A DNA stretch of 64,000 nt from CAVVGZ01 sp963747965 (lineage in GTDB: Bacteria; Chloroflexota; Anaerolineae; Anaerolineales; Anaerolineaceae). Location of the stretch: NCBI GenBank assembly GCA_963747965.1, contig CAVVGZ010000004.1, positions 496,001 through 560,000 of the forward strand, given 5' to 3'. The notes below the pieces were generated by a model. That model was not told the origin of the DNA and searched no databases. It saw only the letters and a program-made list of their open reading frames with translations. The position numbers and the translations under genes are program-made. Positions 47,170-56,107 of the stretch are shown piece after piece; position 1 is the stretch's first letter, and the number at the start of each line of letters is the position of its first letter.

Positions 47170-47550
47170 TTACCCGGAACCGGTAATTTGAAGCAGTGAT
47201 CCGACCCTTATTTCAGGAAGTTTTCCAATCTCAGTGCAAATATCCCCCGGCATTTCAGGTGCTTCCTGGCCGTTAAATTTCACGATAATATGACCGAGCG
47301 CCGAAAGGTTGTTGTTTGCAACATCGCCAACAGCCAGCACTTTGAACCGGGCTTCGTCCAGGTGAATGATGTCACCCGCACATACCGGTTCAAGCAGGGT
47401 TTTTCCATCGTGGATGATGGAAAATTCCCGCAGCTCTTCCGGCGCTTCGGATCCGAAAAATACGAGTATTCCCGCATCAATAAAATCCGATACAAGAGGC
47501 CCAATATCAGTGACTTTCGCTGTATACTTGGTAACCCTCCCGTTTTCCAT
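47170..47550 (-). CDS. srlB: PTS glucitol/sorbitol-type EIIA
   Basis: This protein of about 126 residues matches PTSIIA_gutA, with the Gly/Ala-rich VTDIGPLVSDFIDAGILVFFG N-terminus. The phosphorylated His lies in FSIIHDG near residue 45. It passes phosphate from HPr to EIIB. The ATG at 47550 follows GTGAGG; GTG at 47559 is an alternative. It starts only 12 nt after EIIB. Confidence 0.9.
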   Translation of the reverse strand: MENGRVTKYTAKVTDIGPLVSDFIDAGILVFFGSEAPEELREFSIIHDGKTLLEPVCAGDIIHLDEARFKVLAVGDVANNNLSALGHIIVKFNGQEAPEMPGDICTEIGKLPEIRVGSLLQITGSG

Positions 47551-47562
47551 TTGCCTCACCTG

Positions 47563-47937
47563 TTATTCAATCACTTCAACATCTTCAAGGCGTACGCCTG
47601 ATACGAACAGGTCTTCTGTAATGAAACGGAACAATGGTCCGGAAGGAGATGTGTTATAGATATCAACAGTGGGCACCTTCTTCATCGGGTATACTCCTAC
47701 CCGTGCCGTCCCGCCGCAGTCAATGACTGCTACTGCAATTTCTTCAAATTTTGCCTTGGATTTAAAACCGTCAAAAGGCCGGCCTCCTGTTAGATCAGCG
47801 ATATGCTGGGCCAATGGGTGGATTCCGCCGCCGGTCACGGAATAGATGAGATCTTTTCCGGGCTTGCATTGAATGACGAGTGGTCCGCCCCATCCTTTTG
47901 GGCCTCTTTTTATCTTGACTTTTTTATATTCAGACAT
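47563..47937 (-). CDS. srlE: PTS glucitol/sorbitol-type EIIB (SrlE N-terminal domain as a separate gene)
   Basis: This 124-residue protein corresponds to the first 120 residues of E. coli SrlE, with KGWGGPLVIQCKPGKDLIY and the phosphorylated Cys in AVIDCGGTARVGVYP. The membrane domain is encoded by the preceding gene (48015-48551) instead of following in the same polypeptide. GGAAGCAGGAG provides the ribosome-binding site for the ATG at 47937. Confidence 0.9.
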   Translation of the reverse strand: MSEYKKVKIKRGPKGWGGPLVIQCKPGKDLIYSVTGGGIHPLAQHIADLTGGRPFDGFKSKAKFEEIAVAVIDCGGTARVGVYPMKKVPTVDIYNTSPSGPLFRFITEDLFVSGVRLEDVEVIE

Positions 47938-47972
47938 TTCCAACTCCTGCTTCCAAAAATATTTTGATTTGT

Positions 47973-48003
47973 TTGAGGGGTGCGGGTGATCCGCACCCCT
48001 CAA
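47973..48003 (-). repeat. Perfect 13-bp hairpin between the EIIC and EIIB genes
   Basis: TTGAGGGGTGCGG (47973-47985) pairs with CCGCACCCCTCAA (47991-48003) around a 5-nt loop, 11 nt after the EIIC stop. The same core and the following GGAAGCAGGAG recur at 58359-58398. It probably acts as an mRNA-processing or stability element. Confidence 0.75.
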
Positions 48004-48014
48004 TTTGAAAAGTT

Positions 48015-48551
48015 TTACTGCAGGCCAACACTTGCTGCCCAGGCAATTAATACGGCAATCGGGCCGGTGATCAACCGCGAGAACAATACCGCCGGAACAC
48101 CAATTTCCACTGTTTCGGGCTCTGCTTCTCCAAGCGCTAAACCAACCGGAATGAAGTCACAGCCCACCTGCGGGTTGATGGCAAACAAAGCGGGCAGGGC
48201 CACAGCGGCCGGGAGTGCTTTGGTTGCAAAGGATGTACCCAGGATCGTACCGATGATCTGGGCAATGACTGCGCCTGGTCCAAGCAGCGGGGACAAAACA
48301 GGCAGGGCGCAGATCAGGGACATGATAACAAGTCCCACGGGATTGCTGGCTAAAGGTACCAGGGCATTTGCAATCAAGGTTCCGATACCGGTCTTGAGGA
48401 TCAAGCCGATAACGAAGGCGATGAAAGCCATGAAAGGCAGGATATTCTTGAGTACCTGGTCAATGGCATCACGACCAGCCTGATAGAGTATGCCAACAAC
48501 CATTCCGGCACCACGACCAATTTTTTCAATAAATTTAGTTAAACCGTCCAT
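48015..48551 (-). CDS. srlE: PTS glucitol/sorbitol-type EIIC (SrlE C-terminal domain)
   Basis: This 178-residue membrane protein matches the C-terminal half of SrlE: YQAGRDAIDQVLKNILPFMA near residue 23, SPLLGPGAVIAQIIG near 88 and FAINPQVGCDFIPVGLALGE near 122. About five TM helices. It lies 5 nt after srlA. In E. coli this part is fused behind EIIB; here it is a separate gene placed before EIIB. Confidence 0.9.
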   Translation of the reverse strand: MDGLTKFIEKIGRGAGMVVGILYQAGRDAIDQVLKNILPFMAFIAFVIGLILKTGIGTLIANALVPLASNPVGLVIMSLICALPVLSPLLGPGAVIAQIIGTILGTSFATKALPAAVALPALFAINPQVGCDFIPVGLALGEAEPETVEIGVPAVLFSRLITGPIAVLIAWAASVGLQ

Positions 48552-48556
48552 TTGAA

Positions 48557-49117
48557 TTATGCCTCCCCTGCAACTTCTTCTGCAACTTTACGGGCTGTCA
48601 AGGTCTTATAGATGCGTTCAGTCACCAGGCCGCGGATAAAGATAACTACCAGGCCTACCAGCAGATAGCGTACAGCCAGATTTGCCATTGTTTGGGGTCC
48701 GTAGCCTGTGCTTACGCCGGTTGCAATACCAAGCCACACAAACAGTTCGCCTGGATTAACATGGGGGAATATGCCAAGCGGCGGGTGGACATAAGATACG
48801 GCCGCATCGTAGAAGCCCGGTTTGAACTTTTCCGGTAAAAATCGGCCCATGGTGTAAGCCATCGGGTTGGTTAATACAAACACTGCCACGACGGGAAGAA
48901 TGAGGTAGCGGAGAAATACGCCTCCGATGCCTTCCTTGCCCGCCGCCGCACCGAGCCTGTCAATTCTTTCAGAGCCGATCAATGCAATGATTGCATTGAA
49001 GGCGGTCATCAGCACAATCACCAGGGGGATGATGCCTGTAACAAGGCTCGTAAATACCTCGGCACTCTGTTGGAAAATGCCGATAAACCATACTGCTGCA
49101 TTTACTAATATATCCAT
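48557..49117 (-). CDS. srlA: PTS glucitol/sorbitol-type EIIC2 (SrlA)
   Basis: This 186-residue membrane protein matches SrlA in length (187 in E. coli) and sequence, with FTSLVTGIIPLVIVLMTAFNA near residue 22, YLILPVVAVFVLTNPMAYTM near 69 and HPPLGIFPHVNPGELFVW near 110. It forms the membrane channel with the other EIIC half. It is the second gene of the operon after gutM. Confidence 0.92.
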   Translation of the reverse strand: MDILVNAAVWFIGIFQQSAEVFTSLVTGIIPLVIVLMTAFNAIIALIGSERIDRLGAAAGKEGIGGVFLRYLILPVVAVFVLTNPMAYTMGRFLPEKFKPGFYDAAVSYVHPPLGIFPHVNPGELFVWLGIATGVSTGYGPQTMANLAVRYLLVGLVVIFIRGLVTERIYKTLTARKVAEEVAGEA

Positions 49118-49245
49118 ATGGAACCCCTTTCTTATTTATCAATGATTAAAATGGTTTTTATAAAAAGAATTTTTGAAAAGAACCAGCTCTCTTTTTTGCG
49201 ATAAGCACCTCCTTTGGTTACAAATTGAAACGCTCTGCCTTCCAT

Positions 49246-49686
49246 TCATGCATTGTCAGGGTCAGGTACAGCGGTTTCTTCAATCAATTGGCCTTGTTCC
49301 TCAATTTGGCTTTGTTCAAGCTTCTTTCTTTGCTGCATATCGAGGACATGCTTGGCTGCGTCTTGTATGGCGGCAAATAACTTCTTATTATAGGGGACTG
49401 ATAATTCGGCCTCTTTGAGAAACAAATCCTCCAATGCTACTCCAACCAGGCCGTCCACCGGTTTCAGGTTGGCAAAAATCGTCCAGCCGGAGAGTTTCTC
49501 CACAGCCAGGATATGGTTCGCTTGATCAAAAATTATCACGGCATAGATACGCCGTTTCCAGGCACTCCCTGCCATCCCAATGGATGATATTCCTTTTTTT
49601 TCTTTGCGCAATGAGGATATTCTGGAATAAAAACGCCGCATCTGCCGAAAGGAAAAATAGTATTGGATCAGCCAGGCAAGCGCCAA
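49246..49686 (-). CDS. gutM: GutM-family transcriptional regulator (glucitol operon activator), N-terminus uncertain
   Basis: The frame encodes an N-terminal TM helix (ALAWLIQYYFSF) followed by a cytosolic GutM domain (KRRIYAVIIFDQANHILAVE near residues 44-63, GWTIFANLKPVDGLVGVALE). The in-frame start TTG (49686) has no ribosome-binding site. Upstream, AAGGATTG precedes ATG-ATG at 49726/49723, but that frame differs from the body. Reading the same frame upstream gives a hydrophobic PPSLILGGLALAW, so a single indel close to 49715-49722 probably hides the true start. GutM is usually the first gene of srl/gut operons, as here. Confidence 0.8.
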   Translation of the reverse strand: MALAWLIQYYFSFRQMRRFYSRISSLRKEKKGISSIGMAGSAWKRRIYAVIIFDQANHILAVEKLSGWTIFANLKPVDGLVGVALEDLFLKEAELSVPYNKKLFAAIQDAAKHVLDMQQRKKLEQSQIEEQGQLIEETAVPDPDNA

Positions 49687-49791
49687 ACCCCCAAGGATTA
49701 AAGATGGTGGTGCTGTTGAACATCATCCAGAATCAATCCTTATAAAAAAACAAATAATAAATGAATAATAATAGTAGATAAAGTTTGTGAG

Positions 49792-49819
49792 ATTATACAC
49801 ATTATCGGAATTTATGCAA
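49792..49819 (-). promoter_or_regulatory. Promoter of the glucitol-type PTS operon
   Basis: On the minus strand TTGCAT (49814-49819), a 16-nt spacer and TATAAT (49792-49797) precede the gutM start region by about 65 nt. TGTGT-ATAATC-TCACA (49788-49803) overlaps the -10 box and resembles a CRP-like palindrome. Confidence 0.65.
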
Positions 49820-49820
49820 G

Positions 49821-49865
49821 TTTTTTTCGAGACAGTGTTTTTCGAAACGGTTTTTTTCAAGATTA
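49821..49865 (-). repeat. Three tandem 15-bp imperfect repeats upstream of the PTS promoter
   Basis: On the plus strand the units are TTTTTTTCGAGACAG, TGTTTTTCGAAACGG and TTTTTTTCAAGATTA. They begin 1 nt upstream of the -35 box of the minus-strand promoter, where an activator would bind. Confidence 0.6.
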
Positions 49866-49904
49866 TGTGAGATTAGGTCTAGACTACTAGAAAATAGGCC
49901 TGCT

Positions 49905-50519
49905 TTATAAGGATAATAACTTTTTCATTCTCTCAATTTCTGTTCCGTTTATTTGAATTTTGTTATTATTCTCGACCATTAAGTTTTTAAGTGTATGGAG
50001 GTCATCGAAAAATTCCACAAACTCCTTATCCTTTTGCTGGGATGGTCCAATTACTTCGTAAATAGATTTTTCAGTTATATAATCTATATCCTCAACAGAA
50101 AGGGCAAACAATCGGTCTTTATAAATCCTTGCCCTTTCTTCGTGGCGACTGAAAAAAGAGAATTTCTTCCCATCTTTTTTATCAAGTAAATGTGAAATAA
50201 AAATATGCGGTATTGTTTTAATTCCCCAAAAATTTTCCTGATATTTCTTCAGGATTTCCTGTGGCAAGGTCTTGTTTTTTTGGTTTAATTCAATCGTTTC
50301 GTTTTGCAACCTCAAAATCGCAAGCTCTGTGGCATTTTTATCAACACTTGTTTGTATTTTCTTGATTTCATCAGTGATGGGAATTATCGAAACAATTCCA
50401 CCCCCACGTTTTATTAAATGTTCATTACCACAATAACTGCAAGCAAAGCGTTCAATGTCAAATGTGATTCTAAGTTGTCCACCACAATTTGGACATGTGA
50501 GGGTGACAAAATCTGTCAT
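49905..50519 (-). CDS. Hypothetical protein with N-terminal zinc ribbon
   Basis: This 204-residue protein has a zinc ribbon at the N-terminus: CPNCGG (residues 9-14) and CSYCGN (27-32), followed by a Lys/Glu-rich region with coiled-coil character (residues 55-90) and no TM helix. AGGAAAG precedes the ATG. The gene and its upstream flank are AT-rich compared with neighbours, suggesting acquisition. The function is unknown; similar zinc-ribbon N-termini occur in many small bacterial proteins. Confidence 0.7.
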   Translation of the reverse strand: MTDFVTLTCPNCGGQLRITFDIERFACSYCGNEHLIKRGGGIVSIIPITDEIKKIQTSVDKNATELAILRLQNETIELNQKNKTLPQEILKKYQENFWGIKTIPHIFISHLLDKKDGKKFSFFSRHEERARIYKDRLFALSVEDIDYITEKSIYEVIGPSQQKDKEFVEFFDDLHTLKNLMVENNNKIQINGTEIERMKKLLSL

Positions 50520-51215
50520 CTTTTTCTTTCCTAAACTAATCTACTCGCATATTTTGGGTGAATTAACCAGCCACTTGAAAGATTATACTCTTATTCCCGA
50601 AATAACTTCTAATGATAGAATTTTTTACCATATGATAGATAAATATGATAATGCACAACAATTTCCAAACGTACCTTTGTAACCAAAACAGGAAGGCACC
50701 GGGGATGCCAAAAAGCAGGTTGAGTTTTCTAAGGCAAAAGAGTGTTAATAACCCACAGTTCATCTGCGGCACTCCAAAGTCTCTATTCAAGTTCTTTGGT
50801 ATTTGCAGGCAAAAAAAACCTTCGTATGCATGGATGAAATCAATGCATTAATGAATAATTTATCTACCAACTTATAGGATATTGTGCCCAAAAGGTTAAT
50901 AGAAGTTATACAAAACCTTAACGGAGTTCCAGGTTAGCTCGTTGGGTTAATAAATTGCCGACCAAAAAAATGACCTTTATACACCCCCGTATATGGGTTA
51001 GAAAGGCCGTTTATGCGGCATACTCCTGTATGGTTGCGACAGGGTTGGACCAGCCGTTCAACGAGTTACCCGCGGCGGATTTATTATGTCCACTGCATCA
51101 GCCTTTGCTTGGTCGCCCCTGGAGGGTATTGAAACCAGATACGTCTCGTGTAATAAACAAGATTCAGGCCCGGTCTCTGATCAGAAATCTTACCGGTTGG
51201 GTAATAGTTGATCCA
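50520..51215. other. 696-nt gap without a recognised gene
   Basis: The first part is AT-rich. From about 50940 the composition resembles coding DNA. A plus-strand frame (50955-51443) and a short minus-strand frame ending near 51090 are open, but neither shows a known domain or ribosome-binding site, and the first overlaps the HAD gene. It may hold a decayed gene. Confidence 0.4.
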
Positions 51216-52028
51216 TTAATCCGTGTGTGTGCCCTTGGACAGGAGAATCCCAAGTTCCTCTATTCCATCAACTATCCAATCCGGTTTTATGGAACTATTT
51301 TGAGCGTCTTGCATGGTGGTAACACCACTCAAGACGAGAATTGTTTTCATCCCGCAGCGTATACCACCTTCGATATCCGTATCCAGACGGTCCCCAAGCG
51401 AAGCGATTTCGAAAGGCTGCAGGTCCATCTCCCGCATGGCTAGTTCAAAAATAGCCCTTTCAGGTTTGCCCATGATCAATGGCTGCCTATCGGTTGTCGC
51501 CACCAGGGCAGCCAAAACTGCCCCGGCTCCCGGAACGATCCCTTCTACCGTAGGGTAACATTTATCGGGGTTGGGTCCAATAAAATCCGCCCCTCCCCGG
51601 ATCAGTAATGTGGCTCTTTTGAGCATTTCGTAGTTCAGCGCCCGGTCCATGGTGGCCACCACCACCTCCACATCCTGGTCTGCCAGGGTAAAGCCACCAT
51701 CTGAAATCAATTCCTTCAGGGGTGCTTCACCAAGAACGTATACCCGGGTACCCGGGGAATAATGACCCTGCAGGTATTCCACAGTAGCAATGGATGCGGT
51801 CAGCACATCTTCCACCTTGATTTCCACGCCAAAAGAAGCCGCTTTATCCACGAAACCCTGCGGGAGTTGGGTGTTGTTATTTGTCGCCAGGATGTATTTA
51901 ATTCCCCGCTGGCGCAGCACATCAAAGAAGCGCACCAATCCGGGGAGGGGTTTATCTCCGTGCCAGAGGACACCGTCCATATCAATGATTAAACCGCGCA
52001 GGTCATGAAGTGAGTTTGTATTTTCCAT
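51216..52028 (-). CDS. HAD-superfamily IIA (NagD-like) phosphatase
   Basis: This protein of about 270 residues has HAD motif I DMDGVLWHGD near residue 16 (nucleophile and acid Asp), motif II TNNNT near residue 50, the motif III Lys in MGKPERAIFE and motif IV GDRLDTDIEGG near residue 210. NagD-type enzymes dephosphorylate sugar phosphates or nucleotides. GTG at 52043 is an alternative start. It is the last gene of the minus-strand carbohydrate region, 29 nt after the URO-D family gene, consistent with acting on a sugar or polyol phosphate. Confidence 0.88.
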   Translation of the reverse strand: MENTNSLHDLRGLIIDMDGVLWHGDKPLPGLVRFFDVLRQRGIKYILATNNNTQLPQGFVDKAASFGVEIKVEDVLTASIATVEYLQGHYSPGTRVYVLGEAPLKELISDGGFTLADQDVEVVVATMDRALNYEMLKRATLLIRGGADFIGPNPDKCYPTVEGIVPGAGAVLAALVATTDRQPLIMGKPERAIFELAMREMDLQPFEIASLGDRLDTDIEGGIRCGMKTILVLSGVTTMQDAQNSSIKPDWIVDGIEELGILLSKGTHTD

Positions 52029-52057
52029 AAGAGTGCATTCCACCTATCTTCCGATAT

Positions 52058-53068
52058 CTAAGATTCTTCCCGGACAGCATCAATAAACGCCACTAAATTT
52101 TCAATTGGAATATCGCCGGGCATCTCATGCGATGGGGCAACAATATATCCTCCGCCCCTACCAATCTCTGCCATTAAGTGTTTGACTTCATCCCTGATCT
52201 GTCCAGGAGTTCCGTAAGGAAGCAGCCTTTGAATGCTCACCCCCCCATAGAAGCACAGCTGTGTACCATACTGTTTTTTAATTTCGTACGGGTCCATCAC
52301 TTCCGGTTGGAATGGATTAAAAACATCTAAACCCAAATCAATCAATTCCGGGAAGAGTTCTTGCACCTTGCCGCAGGAGTGAAGAAATACGGCCTTGCCA
52401 TATTTTTTAGGCAGACTGAACAACTGTGCAATTCTTGGCTTTATGAAACGGCGCCACAAACGCGGTCCAAAAAGGAGCCCGTATTGCTGCCCCCAGTCAT
52501 CGCCGAAATTGACCCCATCGATATCATATTTAAGCACGTCCTCAAGCATGGCCAGGTCATACGCCATTATTCCGTCCATCAGCTCATCTACAAATACCGG
52601 GTTCTGCAGCATATCCACCATCAGGTTTTCCATGCCCCGCAGGATCCAGGCCCGCTCAAACAGCGCAAAGGAAACACTCACCAGCCTGAAACGGTCCTGG
52701 TTAGCCTCAATAAATGCGGGTAAGGCAGTCAAACGATCCGGATGGTGCGGGTTCGGGAACTCAAAATGCTCAAGGGAAGGATCTTTTAAAAGATATTCTT
52801 CCACTACCCCGATGTCTTTATCGACTGTCCGGTTCCAGACTACTCCAAATTCATCTTTTTCGAAATCGGGGCGGATTTCCTTGTATGGCAGGCGTACTCG
52901 AAATTTCACAATGTGCTGGTCCAGAGCTGTATTTAAATCCTTCGTACCATAATAATTCTCCAGTTTTATCCGGGTAGGGACTGTATAGGGAAAATTCCAG
53001 GGCACCCTATCTGGTACCTGGTGCCGGATGGCCTTCCATACCCGTTCACGGGGACTGATTTTGGTCAT
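52058..53068 (-). CDS. Uroporphyrinogen decarboxylase (URO-D) family protein
   Basis: This 336-residue protein starts at the ATG (53068) behind GAGAAGGAG. HSCGKVQELFPELIDLGLDV near residue 228 is the zinc-binding HxC segment of the MtaA/CmuA-like branch of the family, and PSHEMPGDIP near residue 312 supplies the second part. Such members are corrinoid-dependent methyltransferases or of unknown function rather than haem enzymes. In several anaerobes they occur in sugar clusters, as here between a dehydrogenase and a phosphatase. No corrinoid protein gene is nearby. Confidence 0.82.
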   Translation of the reverse strand: MTKISPRERVWKAIRHQVPDRVPWNFPYTVPTRIKLENYYGTKDLNTALDQHIVKFRVRLPYKEIRPDFEKDEFGVVWNRTVDKDIGVVEEYLLKDPSLEHFEFPNPHHPDRLTALPAFIEANQDRFRLVSVSFALFERAWILRGMENLMVDMLQNPVFVDELMDGIMAYDLAMLEDVLKYDIDGVNFGDDWGQQYGLLFGPRLWRRFIKPRIAQLFSLPKKYGKAVFLHSCGKVQELFPELIDLGLDVFNPFQPEVMDPYEIKKQYGTQLCFYGGVSIQRLLPYGTPGQIRDEVKHLMAEIGRGGGYIVAPSHEMPGDIPIENLVAFIDAVREES

Positions 53069-53238
53069 AAGGTTCTCCTTCTCTGCCAGCTTTACCGGAT
53101 TTTCTCGCTGATAACAATTACCATGCATGATTTTATCCTATTCCCTATCCAGCCTGAAAGAAATACCCCGGCATTAAAACCAGGGCAGTCCATCGATCGT
53201 TATCAGTCTATTAAATTGCTCACAGTAAAACCTCTCTG

Positions 53239-54321
53239 TCATGCCTTTGTAAGGGAAGGGATGATCAGTTGTTTCAGGGATGGACCGGCATCTTTGTACA
53301 TTTGTATGGCTTCAGGAACCCGCTCCATTCCAAAGCGGTGGGTAATGAGTGACTCCACTTGCATGTGCCCGGCTGCAACCATGTCCAGTACAGCTGCCAT
53401 TTCGACATGGGTGGTTGAGTAGGTAAAGGTAAACTTGATCTCAGAGAACCACAATTTATTGGGATTGATGGTCCAGTCCGTATCCGGAGGCATGGGAGTC
53501 CCAAAATGGATGGTAGCCCCTTTTTCAGCCATGGATATGCCCTGGTTCCAAACCGCTATATTGGGAACAATTACGAATACCTCGTCCGCAAGGTACCCGT
53601 TATTGATTTCTTTTAACTTGGCAACCGGGTCTTCCTTGCCGGGATTGATGGCGTGGGTAGCGCCGTGTTTCAGGGCTTCCTCCAGGCGCCAGTCATTCAG
53701 ATCGGTGACGATGATTTTTCCTGCCGGCGAGTGGCGTATTAATTCCAGGTAGCACCGGCCGACAAAACCCATCCCAATCACCACCACCGTATCCCCGGGG
53801 CGGATTGGAGTAATTTTTACGCCGCGCATGGCACAGCTAAGCGGTTCAACCAGGGATCCTACCTCGAAGGAAACATTTTCCGGAAGAATTTGGGTATCAA
53901 GCCGGGTATTTTCTTCAGGGACACGGAAATATTCGCAAGAGGCTCCCGGATCAAGGTGGGATTTCTTGAAGTTCTCACACAAAGAAAAATTGCCGCGGTG
54001 GCAGTGGTGGCAGGACATGCAGCCTACATGGTGATGCACCACTACCCGGTCTCCCAGTTTGAACTTGGTGACACCTTCGCCTATTTTCACCACCACCCCG
54101 GTTGGTTCGTGTCCCATTACCAGGGGTGCCCGGGACAGCATGTGGTACTCTGTTAATTCACTGCCGCATAATCCAACCGCCTCGGTTTTTACCAGGATTT
54201 CACCGGGTCCTATCTCCGGGACAGGTCTCTCTTCAAGCCGGACGTCATCATTTCTATAGTAAACAACTGCTTTCATGATCTTTGGGATATCATATAAATT
54301 CTTTTGTGCTTTTGGGTTCAT
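53239..54321 (-). CDS. Zn-dependent polyol-type dehydrogenase (MDR)
   Basis: This 360-residue enzyme has the catalytic zinc Cys in GLCGSE near residue 50 and His in GHEPTG, a structural site CMSCHHCHRGNFSLC, and the cofactor motif GMGFVG (a variant of GxGxxG). It resembles sorbitol/galactitol-1-phosphate and threonine dehydrogenases. Placement in the galactitol-type PTS region suggests oxidation of the imported polyol phosphate. The ATG at 54321 follows AAGGAATC; the upstream 14 codons are open but lack a site. Confidence 0.87.
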   Translation of the reverse strand: MNPKAQKNLYDIPKIMKAVVYYRNDDVRLEERPVPEIGPGEILVKTEAVGLCGSELTEYHMLSRAPLVMGHEPTGVVVKIGEGVTKFKLGDRVVVHHHVGCMSCHHCHRGNFSLCENFKKSHLDPGASCEYFRVPEENTRLDTQILPENVSFEVGSLVEPLSCAMRGVKITPIRPGDTVVVIGMGFVGRCYLELIRHSPAGKIIVTDLNDWRLEEALKHGATHAINPGKEDPVAKLKEINNGYLADEVFVIVPNIAVWNQGISMAEKGATIHFGTPMPPDTDWTINPNKLWFSEIKFTFTYSTTHVEMAAVLDMVAAGHMQVESLITHRFGMERVPEAIQMYKDAGPSLKQLIIPSLTKA

Positions 54322-54432
54322 TACATTGATTCCTTTTTTTAGTTCTCCAGTTGTTACCACCAATTATTAATAAATGGACCCCTGATGAAAATGGTCAGGA
54401 TCCTGATGATAAATAAAAATTATAAACACAGG

Positions 54433-54738
54433 TCATTTCTTGCGAGACAGAGCCTTCTCTAATTCATCCATGATCTGGTCAGCATATATTTTTAACGCTT
54501 CCTCAGATGTAGTATCCCCTTTCAGGGTCAATTTAATTTCCAGGTTTCCAAATGTAGTGGCAATAAGATTGGCTAAAACATAGCCCTCGTCTCCGGTTGT
54601 GCGTGCTTCGACCAGGAATGCAATGGACCGCATCTTGTAAACTTCCCAGCCAATGTTCTTAAAAGCAGCTTGAGATGCCTCAAAAACATCTTCGGGTTTC
54701 TTATTTCCAAGGGGTTTGGTGATTCCGTATCGAGCCAT
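54433..54738 (-). CDS. Conserved hypothetical protein, 101 aa
   Basis: This small soluble protein of mixed alpha/beta pattern begins MARYGITKPLGNKKPEDVF and has a C-terminal helix rich in Glu/Lys. No family is recognised. It lies 25 nt after the GpsA-like gene and 111 nt before the Zn dehydrogenase on the same strand, so it is part of the carbohydrate operon. GAGAGG is about 10 nt upstream of the ATG. Confidence 0.6.
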   Translation of the reverse strand: MARYGITKPLGNKKPEDVFEASQAAFKNIGWEVYKMRSIAFLVEARTTGDEGYVLANLIATTFGNLEIKLTLKGDTTSEEALKIYADQIMDELEKALSRKK

Positions 54739-54763
54739 AATATTTAACCTCTCTTATTATTTA

Positions 54764-55823
54764 TTAGATCAAAATATCCGAGAAAAAAAGTTCCCAGGGA
54801 ATATTCACCGGTGAGTTATGGTAAATCACATCGTAAAGATGCATTAACAGGGGGAAATCAGCCTTGCTGGCTAAGCCGCGTTGCTCAAGCTTGGGGAGGG
54901 CCTGGCATACACGCGTCATGATTTCCACCCCCTCAAGGGTTTGCCCCGCCAATTTTTCGCGTGCTTCTTTATAAGAGAAGTTCTGCCCAAGCAGTTTCCC
55001 CAGCCCGGAGTTTCGCCCCCCAAAAACGGTCACATACAGATCCCCAGTTCCGGATAACTCCATCAGCCCCTCGCGTCTTCCTCCCATAAGGTCCACCAAT
55101 GCCCTCATTTCACGCATACTTTGCGCAAATAGGGCAGCCTGGGGATTGTACATGTGAGCCAATCCATCCGGACCCTGTTTTTCATACAATCCAATGGCAA
55201 AATTAATACAAATAGCGTAAGCATTCTTCATTGCTACACCTGCCTCAGCGCCAATGAAATCCGTGGATAGGAATACATGGTAATAAGGCGTCGCAAACAG
55301 GCTGCGAAGTTCCTGCAGTACAGACTTCATCCCGTCCGCAGAAATAAACACACGTCTGGCGGCGCGCCGATAATTCCTGGGCAATGCAGGGTCCGGCTAC
55401 AGCGTTGAGGCTGATCTTACCCCTTTTGATATCTGGCAGCAAATCATCAAGGTGGTCCGGCAGGATCTGAAGATCGCCATTCTCCTTGGCAAAAAGACCT
55501 TTGGTAATAGCGAGAACCGGGACCTCAGGTTTCATGTAAGGACCAACCTGTTCGCCAAACCATTCCACACCAAAGCTGCTGACACCGCTGATCAATACAT
55601 CTGCACCCACCAATGCCCTGGGAATATCTGTATAGGAGTAAGCAGTTACTCCATCCGGAACGGCGCGCTGCAATTTTGGGTGAAACCTGGTTGCCTTGAT
55701 GCTGTCGATGATTTCCTGGTCCAGGTGGGTTCCGACCAGTCGTATCGTGTGGTGATTATCCGCCAGCGGCCAGCTGATCGCCGAGCCCATCACCCCTGCT
55801 CCAATAATTGTAATTACTGACAT
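54764..55823 (-). pseudogene. GpsA-like NAD(P)-dependent glycerol-3-phosphate dehydrogenase gene, frame-broken
   Basis: The N-terminal half (ATG 55823) reads MSVITIIGAGVMGSAISW (Rossmann GxGxxG), VLAITKGL and GPCIAQELSAR, then loses homology. The C-terminal half continues in another frame from about 55370: RVFISADGMKSVLQELRSLF, GAEAGVAMKNAYAICINFAIG and ELSGTGDLYVTVFGGRNSGLG. One indel near 55330-55370 would restore about 350 residues. In this cluster it may oxidise a polyol phosphate rather than supply lipid synthesis. Confidence 0.85.
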
Positions 55824-56107
55824 AGATTTACCTGCATTTCTGTTTTTTTTTGGAAATAATTCAGCGATAAAATAACATTCGATAAATATCTTGCATACTC
55901 TGACTTGCTTATGATATGAAAAGCCGCTTTGCATGTTAACCTGTATCCTCACCATGTCATTAAGGCTCACATGGTTTGCTCCTGATAATCATAAAACCCC
56001 AAGGACAGGCATTCCCGCTTTCCAGATTATTTGAGAATATGGAAAAGCCACGGCGCTTTGAATGCTGGTAAGAGGACTTTATCCTCAGAAACAGGGCAGC
56101 TTTTCGG

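Noticed and set aside
49821..49865. Three 15-bp repeats considered as a CRISPR or minisatellite
   Set aside because: There are too few and too short units without spacers, and they abut a promoter.
50955..51443. Plus-strand open frame of 162 codons
   Set aside because: It overlaps the 3' end of the HAD gene antisense, has no ribosome-binding site and no recognisable domain.
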